64,000 bases of DNA from Kudoa neothunni (Eukaryota; Cnidaria). Made by a program: the position numbers and the translations under genes. Within the stretch, counting starts at the first letter, position 1. Every line of letters starts with the position of its first letter. The notes beneath the pieces were generated by a model, which worked only from the letters and a program-made list of their open reading frames with translations, ran no database searches and was not told the origin of the DNA. The stretch is taken from the NCBI GenBank assembly GCA_964304625.1, contig OZ199838.1, forward strand, positions 2,480,001 through 2,544,000, in the 5' to 3' direction. Shown here in pieces: positions 55,001-64,000 of the stretch.

Positions 55001-58000
55001 TGAAATATTATCACAACTAGAATCATTGGAACAACTTGTTCCATTAGTTTCAAAACATTTATTTTTCGTAAAATTTGTAGTTTCATTTTCTAAATTTCTG
55101 TTTAAATAACAATATTTTTTATCATTTTTTAAAACTAACGATTTATCATCATTACTAACAGTGAGGTAATCAATTTTTTTCTTTATAGCTAAAAATAATC
55201 AATATAAAAAATTTTATAATGAATAAATATTGACTAACCTAATTTTTTACTAAATGGGAGTCTTGATGGACCTATTACCTCTTCTTTGTTATAGATTTCA
55301 GCATAGAAATAATTGTTATCTTGTGAATTGGATATAACCACATTATAAGTGGAACAATTGATATTGACATTTGACTGGTTTTCACAACGACATGCCACAT
55401 TTTCGTATATTTTATTTTTGAGTTGGAACATGTAAATGCATTTCAGTGGATCAGACGGACCCATTGATACTTCTATCATTATTTCCTCAATCGTATATGA
55501 TAATAATTTCATTTTGTTGAATTGAAGTTCTAAACATAATTAATTTTACTACAATAAATGACTAACTTTATGTGTATATATACAATCACTTTATTTAAAA
55601 AAATCGAGTAACTTGGTTTAAAATGTTTTGCATTTGAACATAAACGAATTATTAATTAATAATGATATGGTTTTTTATTTTTAAATGTAATGCATTATAA
55701 TTGAATATTTATGATAAAAATTTTCGATTAACCCTTTCATGCCCAAATTTTTTTTCGCTTGGAAAAAATATATTCACTTAATTATACGTTATTTATTAAT
55801 TTTATAAAATTGCAAAAGTTTACAACACGTTTATTCGTATTCTTTAAGATTAAATAAAAATGTTCACTAGGGTGAACATTGTTCGCATGAACGAACAAAA
55901 ACAATTTATTTTCTCAGAAATAATGCTTTTCGATTCTTTTCAATGATTATGATATAAATAAAAATAATTTCAGTATTTCACTATACAGCATGGAACGTTA
56001 CATTTTTTACACAAAAATTGTGTATTCCGTTGACATAGTCGACATCTACTTTTCGAAGAATCTATTTCAGTGTAGTGCCCAACATTGTTAAACTTTATAG
56101 ATTTTGACAAAGTAGAATTTTTATTCTTTGGGGTGTAATTTGGATGCAATTTATTCGAGTTGTCAATAGAAGGACGGTTATGCTTCGTTGCTGTAACGGA
56201 TTTTTTAAGATATATCAAATCTTCGGTCAACAATTCAATAAAAGAGAGAAAATCTAATATAGCTCTATCAGGGATGCAACTTTCCGTTGAATTTAAACGA
56301 TAAATGAGCCAATCGTTGACTATAGCTGTATTCAATCCCCAGAAGAATATCCACATATAATATTTACGGCTTTTATGATATAATTAATACAATGCCATCA
56401 ACATATCGGATAGGTCAACTCCACCCATATTTTTGTCGTATTCGGTTACAACATCCGGACAAAGAATTGACAATAATTTCTTCAATTTTCGATCAAATCT
56501 CTTCACTAGTCCGATAGGTTCTGGCGACGAATGCGTCGAAGATAAAGTAACGATGAAGCCATCACACCATTGGGTGATGGCAATACCTTTGTTGACATCG
56601 TGATAACTTTCATAGGATTCACGCTCTTTTTTAATTCCTTTTGCGGAGTAAGAGTTCAATTTTTGATCCTATTTCTCCGAAAGGTCCCAACGGAATATTT
56701 GTTTCCTTTTTCAAATATAGCTCCATAGATGTAAAGAAGTTTTCAAAGTACATTAAGAAAGTTTCACAAGTTGGAAGGGTCTCCGATAATTTGATGACAA
56801 AATCGCCTGAAACTAAATCACAGCTATTTTTAACGACAGGAGGTTTCCTATCGCAAAAATGGAAATCTTACACTATACCACTAACGTCACATCTGGAAAA
56901 CACTTTAAATCCCCATTTTTTAGCTTCTTTGGAAGATATTGTTTAGATTTGCATTTTCCCTTAAAGGGATCATCTGTTCGTCAATAGAGTGACATCTTTC
57001 TGGGTTTAACTTCAATCAGGCAGGTCGAATATGTTCTAGGAATGATCTAATTTTGACAAATCTATCATATCCTGGCAAGTTGGCATTGACTACAATGTTT
57101 TGGTTGTTGTAAAATGGAGATATCGTAATAGTTGTTCAAAACGATTCCTTAAAAAACAGTCAGATACTTTTGGATAGTTCGAAGATTTGCTCTAATAAGA
57201 GCGATAACGAGATAGTTTAACAACACCCATCAGAATTATCACTCCAAGAAACGTTTCCATTTCAGTAGAGTCCGTTACAAAATTGTCGCCACATTGGGTT
57301 ACATATAGGTTTGATTCATTACATATTAATTCAATCAGTTGTTGACTAAAGAACAGCTTGAAATAATCATACGGACGATATAATCCAACATTGATTTCAA
57401 AATCTTGTTTTTATATAACTTTATTCGGTAATTTTAACCAGATTCCTTTTTTAAACCATTTGAAAGTTGAATCCATAACACCAGCTTCAGAATTATCTGA
57501 CGAATCTTCGTCAACAACCGATGTTTATGATATATAGTCATCTTCAAAAGATATATTAGGCTCTGAAACATCAACATCTTGTATTACAACTACTTCAATG
57601 ATGATCTGACCGTTTGGTTGCTTTGAAATATTCAAATCGTGATCCACTCCCACTCAACATGATTTTTGGACATGTGCCCAATGTTCACCCTAATGAACAC
57701 GTGTTTTTGTGCTTATAACTGTTTATATTTTTATAATTAGAATGTTTACATATAATATACATTGTCTTTAAGCTTGCACATACAACATATATTTGTTCTG
57801 GTTCTATTGCCTTAAAATTGTGCTGTTTTTTAGGGTAAAAATAATACAATTTTAAAAATGCAAAATAACGAAAAGTTTCACTCTACACAAAATTACATAT
57901 TGCATTATCTGTTAAAAAATATATTAAAAAATAATTATATATGTATAAACTTTAAAATATTTTAACTGAATAAAATATAATAATTTTTAAATACATATAT

Positions 58001-60600
58001 AGTTAAAATAAGTCGTTGTTTATCCTAGTGAACATTGGATACAAAAGGGTTAAAATATATCCAATCCAATCCAACACATAAATATTGAATTTTGGAATTC
58101 ATAAAATACCTGATCTGAATATTTTGCAATATAAAGCATTGCCATCGTGAACAAAACAAATTTTCACCACTTCATCTGCCTTTATAATATATTCTACTGC
58201 TTCCCAGGATTCATCACCATTACATTTTTCATGATTACAAGTAGTAGTGATTGGCTCTTCGTCCTTGGGAATAAATGTATAATTCTGATAAGTAGAAATT
58301 TTAAGATTTTCTTTTAATAAATCGCCTTTCTTATAATAAAGTTTGACTTTTGAATTCATACCATCACTAACTTGCATGTGAAAAACATTCTCCTATATTT
58401 TATTATATTTATTTATTAATTGTATATGTTGTTAATTACATTCTCTTTTTCAGGATAATAGAATTTCATGTAATGTGGATATGTAGCAGAATCTGTGATG
58501 AACGAAATGTGGACCAAATAATTTTCATTATATAGTATGGTTTGCTCATTGCGCTGATCCTGAGCGTCATATTTCGTTGCGTCAAATTTCCATTCAAGGT
58601 TTCCCTCATTAATCTGGCTGGAATACCATGCATCCATTATTTCGTTGGGACCATATGAATTTTTAAACAGATTTTTTATTCTATCACTAGCATAGGTACC
58701 TTCTACAAATTGAAAATTGTTGGTATCACCACGTCCTATGCAAAATATATCATTAATAAGAATTACGAACAGCTAAATTTTAAAAATTCATAAAAATGTA
58801 TACTTATTACGTAGGTGTCAGTGTTTTCATTTTCAACAATTTTTACCTTCAGTATTATTTCTTTAATTTCGTTTATATTCAAAATTTTGGAGGTGTCAAA
58901 TGAAATATTATCACAATCTATAGGATCTGTACTTGTTGCAATTTCTTCTTGTTTGTTGTCATAATTGAGTTTAAACAGTTGGTAGGTACACATGATATTT
59001 GATGAACCATGTTCTCCAAATGAGCTGCGAAAGATCAAATTGTCATCAACCCACGTATAACTCCAAACAGACGCTATTGGAACTAGAAAAAGTTTCAGAG
59101 TATTTGATTGCATATTAAAATATATTACTAGGGCCGTATTCCACACTATCCATATATTTACCACACGTCAAATCATATTTGTAATATTTGTTTCTTTTGA
59201 TTTCAAATGATAGTCCATTATTCTTTAAAGTTGATGCACAAGTTAAATCGCTTTCATCGCAACTAGTTGAAGGAATAAACTCTTCGCTATCAGAACTTTT
59301 GGATAAAAGAGAATATCTACAATTATTTCCATTAATTGTACTCAAATTGTGTATAATTTTAATCCTTCCTGATTCGTAATGTATTCTTTCGATTAGATTT
59401 CTACCAACATAAAAAGACCCGCTGTATAACGTTTGGCCTTCATGTGTAACAATTATATCGTTGTTTTTGTCCAGATCATGAAACTGAATAATATTAGAAC
59501 AATCGCCGTAATATACTTTTGAATTGGAAGCATTATCAACATTTTTAGTATTAACGCTGAATCTACAAATTTTTCCTGTTATATATTTTCTTTCTGGTAT
59601 AATCGAGACAGTATTTAATTCATATGAAAACTTGTAGGACTGTTTAGGGAAACCTATTTATCAGTATAAAATAATATTATAGTAATAAAATGCAAATTAC
59701 CAATATTTATTATTTGGGAAATCACGCTACCATTAGATTTTGTTATTTTTATAAAAAGCTGAGGTTCAAATACATGTGGTATGGAGAGGATATTCGAACC
59801 TGATGTTAAAGTTACTGTGTTATCGGATCTATTTTTGTCATAAACAAAAATGTTATCACCAATTTTTTGTCCTACAATATTCTTTATTTCAATTTTTGAT
59901 ATTCCATTTTGTTCGATTGTTTTTGGAATAGTTAACTGTATCATTTCATGATTAGTATCAGCAGTAATGTTTTCATCAGATTGTTCTATAAACATTATTT
60001 TATTCTAACAAAATTCAATAACGTAGTTACCATGTATTACATTCTTTACCAAATTTATTTCCGAATCTACGATATGAATATTAACTGTCCAACTGTCACT
60101 TTTTTGAGGAATTAGAATTTCTTTTTCCTCACATTTTCCTGATTCAATAGGTCCCTGATCATCAACTTTAAAATTACACATCTTATTAACCAGAAATCCA
60201 TCTTTTGATTTTAAACTAAATTTATCCGATTCAATTTTGACATTGATTTTTGTTTCTTCATACACTATAAAATTTATTATTCATTTTTTAAATATGGATG
60301 TTCTAAAATGATAATTACAATTCCTAATTTGGTCGAGATAGTTCAATTCAGGAATCCAAATGAATAATGTGTGTGGAGCGAAATTTGTTATTGGTATAGA
60401 ATGCTTTGAACATGATTTGAGATTATTTTTGTTTGTTCCATCGTAAGAGTTGTATGTAGCCGCGTTATTATATTCTTCGATGGCCTCATTCATTCTGATT
60501 ATATAATAATCACACAACAGTCCCCATTCATCTTTTATATTTGACCAAATATGTAAAATACCAGAATCAACGTAATGATTGAATTTTATGTCGTGTGGAT
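47859..60600 (-). CDS. Giant adhesion-GPCR-like receptor with about 20 tandem ectodomain modules
   Basis: It reads from 60600 down to 47859 through about 30 exons; the first exon (signal peptide) was not found. Twenty module exons: 60600-60319, 60264-60031, 59985-59701, 59653-59405, 59368-59129, 59082-58804, 58735-58440, 58392-58110, 55529-55239, 55188-54928, 54882-54586, 54543-54277, 52540-52268, 52224-51952, 51901-51623, 51573-51292, 51212-50937, 50886-50602, 50552-50271, 50226-49954. Then comes a linker rich in Thr/Glu/Pro (about 49650) and a GAIN-like stretch (FFQAVNILDDIILNMEK). The GPS motif near 48900-48990 has W, two CxC-type cysteines and CNHTTSYAVV. Seven hydrophobic segments follow to a short Ser/Lys tail ending at 47859. 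Adhesion GPCRs autocleave at the GPS and signal through G proteins on mechanical or ligand cues. Introns in the GPS area are short (27-47 bases) and their exact borders are less sure. No stop was found inside the module exons. Confidence 0.8.
49954..52224 (-). repeat. Tandem A-B-C / A'-B'-C' module duplication in the receptor ectodomain
   Basis: Exons 52224-51952 (A), 51901-51623 (B) and 51573-51292 (C) match 51212-50937 (A'), 50886-50602 (B') and 50552-50271 (C') in the same order. Paired signatures: STQDINCNKNVCDF vs EITQDIQCLQNICEL (A); LKLRKHLPEISIETKY vs WKLRKYVPSIKLDIKY (B); VNSAIFSEEKSIEIGKG vs VKSVIFSEEKSLDIDKG (C). Adjacent A, B and C modules are far less alike than A with A'. The unit that was copied was therefore three exons with their introns, about 1 kb. 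A seventh module (50226-49954) follows. Confidence 0.9.
52269..54276 (-). other. Region around a 1.7-kb intron (52541-54276) of the adhesion-GPCR gene
   Basis: The exon 54543-54277 ends on a phase-1 donor, and the next module (52540-52268) starts after a good acceptor in the same phase. The intervening sequence is therefore an intron about 35 times longer than its neighbours. It carries two copies of TCAGAGGATYCGTGA (52891 and 53825) and an imperfect palindrome GGTAAAG...CTTTACC near 52826. An unidentified decayed transposon is likely, but no protein-coding remnant was seen. Confidence 0.55.
55732..58049 (-). mobile_element. piggyBac element B in an intron of the adhesion-GPCR gene
   Basis: 2,318 bp with exact TTAA on both sides (55728-55731 and 58050-58053). 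The ends match: left CCCTTTCATGCCCAAATTTT, right (minus reading) CCCTTTTGTATCCAATGTTC. Subterminal GTTCACTAGGGTGAACATTG (55861) has inverted counterparts near 57670-57700 and 58027. It lies wholly between module exons 58392-58110 and 55529-55239, so the host frame is untouched. It carries a decayed transposase on the minus strand. Confidence 0.92.
55970..57660 (-). pseudogene. piggyBac transposase of element B, broken (PGBD2/3-like)
   Basis: Minus-strand reading, in several frames: YRPYDYFKLFFSQQLIELIC, then TEMETFLGVIILMGVVKL, FEQLLRYLHF, KKWGFKVFSRCDVSGIV, FENFFTSMELYLKKE, YDKNMGGVDLSDMLM and a C-terminal Cys cluster (CRLCQRNTQFLCKKCNVPCC). These are the ordered blocks of the piggyBac DDE domain and zinc tail. 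Several frame changes and stops separate them, so it is not active. It differs clearly from elements A and C, so it is a separate piggyBac lineage. Confidence 0.88.
58640..58735 (-). other. RGD tripeptide in a receptor module
   Basis: The module exon that starts at 58735 opens, after splicing to the A of the previous exon, with R-RGDTNNFQF. RGD is the classical integrin-recognition tripeptide. Its position at the very start of a module could place it in an inter-module loop. A chance occurrence is possible. Confidence 0.5.
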
Positions 60601-61399
60601 CTAAAATTTAGTTATAAATAATATATTTTTAAATTACAACAAATTTAATATCAAAAAGTAAAAAATTTCTTCAAAACAGAGGCAGATCTTATATATGATA
60701 CTAATAAACGGTGCAAAGTAGCAATCATGCTAATCTCTGTCAGTAGAAAGTGTCCAATTTATTTTCATTAAAATTTTTAATATTTTAAAAATTGTGGTCT
60801 TTTAATCATATATATATATATATATTTTAGGTAAAACTTTGTTTAATCTTTCAATAACCAAAATGTATAGAATCCAAATTTAGATTATCATTTAAGGTTT
60901 AAATTAAAAAAATTAACCAACGACAAAACTAATGAAATAATTATAGTATACTTATATTTTGTTATAAAAAGTTTCAATTCAACTATATTTAAATAAATCA
61001 AACATAATAATTTCAAGATCCCATTTTATCAACTTAATTCGTATAAAATTTCACCCTGTAAGGTGATTTAAGCACTGTCTAAATCCATTTTTAAAGCAAT
61101 GCTTTAAATTTTCCTGTACTAACTTCCAAAAAAAAAACGGTTGTGCCTGACTGGGGTACTTCTTGACCCCAGACGAAATGTGCTTTAATCTTATTCATTT
61201 TATCTCAATTTTATATATTGTAAACAATAGACCCAGCTTAACAATTCCATAGAAAGTATACAGTGGATTGATGTTTCTGGAGTTATATACATGAATTTAT
61301 TTATCAGCAACATTATTGGTATAATGTTAAACTAAAAGCACTATGGTATATTATACACTCCTCAAACAATCAATAATGTTTATTTTCATCATCGAATAG
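60601..61399. other. 5' flank of the adhesion-GPCR gene; no first exon identified
   Basis: The first module exon needs an upstream exon ending in phase 1, with a signal peptide. The only hydrophobic ATG frame nearby (MIATLHRLLVSY..., about 60745 down to 60640, minus) has no donor in the right phase. A (TA)n run sits at about 60810-60828. Near 61150 there is a GC-richer palindrome, CTGGGGTACTTCTTGACCCC, resembling the subterminal palindromes of the piggyBac elements. Confidence 0.4.
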
Positions 61400-61690
61400 G
61401 ATGAAAACCTAGGATGAATGAACATTTACGCAGTAAACTCCAGATATATCCATTATGTGTAGACATTTCCCCGGTAATAGTCAGTGATATAATCAAATTT
61501 AGGATTAGTGTAATTATCAAGTGGATCGAAATTCTATAAAACAAAATAGCGTATAATATTTCATTATGGTATTTATTTTCGGATGGATAATATGAATGGT
61601 CGCAGACGGGGTCCAAACTTGGGAGCCATAGCTTAAAAGGCGGTGGCGCCATACCGCTGTGTTGTTGATCGAGCATTAGTCGACTTTGGT
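61400..61690 (-). mobile_element. tRNA-derived SINE-like unit
   Basis: On the minus strand from about 61660: ATGGCGCCACCGCC..., then AAGTTTGGACCCC at about 61600-61615, similar to a tRNA B-box/T-arm. The patch is GC-rich against AT-rich flanks. The open frame covering it is probably not a gene. Ends uncertain. Confidence 0.4.
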
Positions 61691-62178
61691 TACAACTCTT
61701 ATACCAGCAATCAAATAGTTTCTAAATCTTTAAATTGTTGTACGGACTCATATTAAACCAAAAGTAAATAAAGAAATTTTGTTACTCCAAAATGCGAAAG
61801 CGAAAACAAGTAGAATAATTCATTGGATTAATTATCGTTAATCAATGTGGATTATATTAAAAAATAAATATTGCTTTTCATGGTTCGCGTTTTTGTTTGG
61901 ATCAAAAATTTTCATTTTGATGAGAAAATCATATTTACAATAAATATATGAAGTTTAGAAGATAATACAACAAATAATAAATGAAATTTGTAAAACTATG
62001 TCTTATTTTATGCATAAATCTTTAGCTGATAAATTATAAATTTTACTTTCGTATAGAAAAGCACTTAATATAGGAAATTGAGAATTTTCAAATAATTAAC
62101 AAAAAATACATCAATGTAGGAACAGAGTTGTAAATTTTGTGTCTTGAAATACCTCAGTCATTACCGGCAAGGTTAAAG

Positions 62179-62994
62179 CAGGGGTTTTTATATTTTTTAT
62201 TATGAGGGTCACATTTGGGTGTCGTTATTACTTCGCAGGCCACATGAAAGCTGAATCTCGTCGCAGTTACATTTTCATGTAAAATTGTATGAAGATTAAA
62301 CACCAAAACAAGTCTCATTTTAGCTTTTTATATTTCTCATTACGAATAATTCTTGACGATTTTGAATATTCGGATTAATATTTTGTTTTATAATGTTTAC
62401 ACCATTTATTTCATTTAGAACTGCGATGGCACTGTTGCATATAACACATTGTTCTGTTGTCACATTAAATAACAAAATAATCTAGGCACCAGCCTTTAAT
62501 TAAAGTTAATTCATTAAATATTGATTTTTGGTTTATTCCGTCGTTCGACATGTTTTCTCTGATGTCTCAAAACGTAAAACGCTAACAAACAAATTCGGCT
62601 ACTTGAAAAAAAGAACAGCGAAATTTATCAAAAAAATGTTACGTATGTAGCGATGTAATGATTAATTGGTTTAATAAAATCCAAATATTAATAACTTTTA
62701 GGAAAAAATTAAAATTCTTATACTGCTAGATCTTTAAATATTATCATATATTTATCACATTAAAATTGTAGTATTTTCTTTGAAATTACGAGAATGCGAG
62801 TTGTTCGCGATTTATTGTTAATTATAAATATTATTTTTATTAGGGACGAATTAAAGTTATTCACGTAAAACGCCATTTTTGGCAGAATTTCTAACATGAA
62901 ATCTTAAAATAATCAATTAAAATAGTTTTATATTTTGTTAACAGAAAAGCAGGAGGACCAGATCCGACCCGAGGGCATAGTTTGGAGACCCCTG
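62179..62994. mobile_element. Non-autonomous hAT-like element (MITE-type)
   Basis: The left end CAGGGGTTTTTATATTTTTT with GGTCACAT...GCAGGCCACATGAAAGC pairs with the right end CATAGTTTGGAGACCCCTG. This is the CAGNGGTNNNCAAAC...GTTTGAGACCCCTG pattern of Charlie-type hAT elements, including the internal GGCCACA block. The 8-bp flanks (GGTTAAAG and CGTTGACC) match at only four of eight positions, so the target duplication is worn or the ends shifted. No transposase inside. Confidence 0.7.
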
Positions 62995-63013
62995 CGTTGA
63001 CCTTCTATAGTCG

Positions 63014-63580
63014 TTAAAATAGCCATCCTCGGAGGTCTCTTGGGGTCATTTGATCCCAGATTATTACTTGAGAAATTAGTCCCATGGATTTTTTCCAATT
63101 CAATTTTCTTGAATTATCCGTTTCTATCAACATAGTTTTCGGTAAAACAATATGAATATAACAATTAATCTTGTTAAATCTAGTACTCATTTATAAATGT
63201 GGTATTAGCAAATGATCCCAAGTTATAAATCAATAAAAGTAACTAATTTACCGTTTAAATAATAATGTTGGTTCTTTCTCCTCGGCAAATCTTTTTATTT
63301 TAATTTTTTGTTAATACTTCAATACATAACTGAAAGAAATATTAATTATTTATTTATTTCACGGAGACCATGATACTTTTTCGGTTGGTTTTTATGCTTA
63401 ATTTTAACTATCTGTTCTCTGATATTTAAATATATGGTTAACTATCGATGATTGAATATAACGAATTCAGTGATGAACTAAAGTCAATCGGAAACGAGCC
63501 TGACATACGCTTGTCGGAATCATCAGAAGATGCATGCGAATCAATGGAGACGTGATTAATTGGAAATTCGAATGTCAACA
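63014..63580 (+). mobile_element. Possible piggyBac-like 5' end and transposase N-terminus
   Basis: TTAA at 63014 is followed by ATCCTCGGAGGTCTCTTGGG and GTCATTTGATCCCAG, similar to the inner end of element A. About 430 bp on, 63449-63558 encodes an acidic stretch (MIEYNEFSDELKSIGNEPDI, then RLSESSEDACESMET) and a stop, resembling an acidic piggyBac N-terminus. It is cut off afterwards. Weak call. Confidence 0.35.
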
Positions 63581-63985
63581 GAACTGGAATAGCACGGGAT
63601 ATCAAAATACCTCAAACACAACGCGTTTTGACTGCAAACATTTTGAAATCACTACTTTGCCCTAGCACTTATTGCTATAAAGGATTCCATAATATTTTAG
63701 ATTGGATATTCATATTTTTTCAGAAATTAACTGTATAAAAATAACCTATTATACTTATATTTTTTGGGTAAAATAATTTTAATGATGATTGTTAAATATA
63801 AACATTTAATGAGTAAGATCAGCACGTGGCTCCATCTCTAATATAAAGTTTTAATTTATACAATTTTCGGATGCATATTTGGTTCTAATTTGAAGTATAA
63901 CAATCTTAAATAATTCAATTAACAAAATAAAAAACATAATCATGATGTTAATTGAATTCGAATTATTACATATCTTATGTTTTAG

Positions 63986-64000
63986 TTAATCCTCTAACGA
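63986..64000 (+). mobile_element. Left end of another piggyBac element running off the window
   Basis: TTAA followed by TCCTCTAACGA, which matches element A's CCCTCTAACGA start at ten of eleven positions. The element would continue to the right of the window. Confidence 0.6.

Noticed and set aside
56641-56946. Plus-strand open frame of 101 codons inside element B
   Set aside because: It is the reverse shadow of the piggyBac transposase block around FFTSMELYL on the minus strand.
60640-60750. Minus-strand hydrophobic frame (MIATLHRLLVSY...) as the missing signal-peptide exon of the giant receptor
   Set aside because: No donor in phase 1 to fit the first module exon.
61389-61676. Minus-strand open frame of 95 codons
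   Set aside because: Lies over a GC-rich tRNA-like SINE unit; no protein motif.

Overview
The window looks like nuclear DNA of a very AT-rich, gene-poor animal with tiny introns. Animal origin follows from two integrin beta-type receptors and an adhesion GPCR. Nearly every intron I could reconstruct is about 41-56 bases with plain GT..AG ends. This combination, plus fast-evolving receptors and many decayed DNA transposons, fits a myxozoan (parasitic cnidarian) best. That placement is inference, not proof.

Layout. 2.7-3.3 kb (-): 5' half of an ERK-type MAP kinase. 6.3-6.8 kb: piggyBac remnant. 7.7-10.6 kb (+): annexin with a long GGAYPPHSP-repeat N-terminus (14 exons). 12.3-14.0 kb: decayed hAT transposase. 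16.5-17.4 kb (+): NDUFS8, the two-4Fe-4S subunit of respiratory complex I, 5 exons and intact. 17.6-18.0 kb (-): small unrecognised spliced gene, convergent with NDUFS8. 21.8-26.9 kb (+): about 1,530-aa HEAT-like protein, possibly a condensin D subunit. 27.8-30.2 kb: two pogo/Tigger-like non-autonomous elements carrying tRNA-like SINE segments. 33.2-36.1 kb and 42.0-45.0 kb (+): two divergent integrin beta-like receptor genes, separated by nested piggyBac elements and a SINE-like unit. 47.9-60.6 kb (-): one very large adhesion-GPCR gene. 61.4-64 kb: SINE-like, hAT-like and piggyBac-like pieces. The stretches between are AT-rich with no supportable genes.

The most striking item is the 47.9-60.6 kb gene. 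A 7TM domain with a GPS motif and a GAIN-like stretch is preceded by about 20 exons, each encoding one module of roughly 78-99 residues. Almost all are bounded by phase-1 introns and have lengths divisible by three. Many modules share a Cys-x4-Cys signature. Near the membrane a three-module block (A-B-C) has been duplicated in tandem. One module carries an RGD tripeptide, in a window that also holds two integrin beta-like genes. A 2.3-kb piggyBac element with perfect TTAA duplications sits harmlessly in one inter-module intron.

Functional picture: adhesion and signalling at the cell surface (GPCR, integrin-like receptors), membrane/calcium (annexin), MAPK signalling, mitochondrial respiration and chromosome structure. 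There is no evidence of operon-like coordination. No virus-like elements, CRISPR arrays or true RNA genes were seen.
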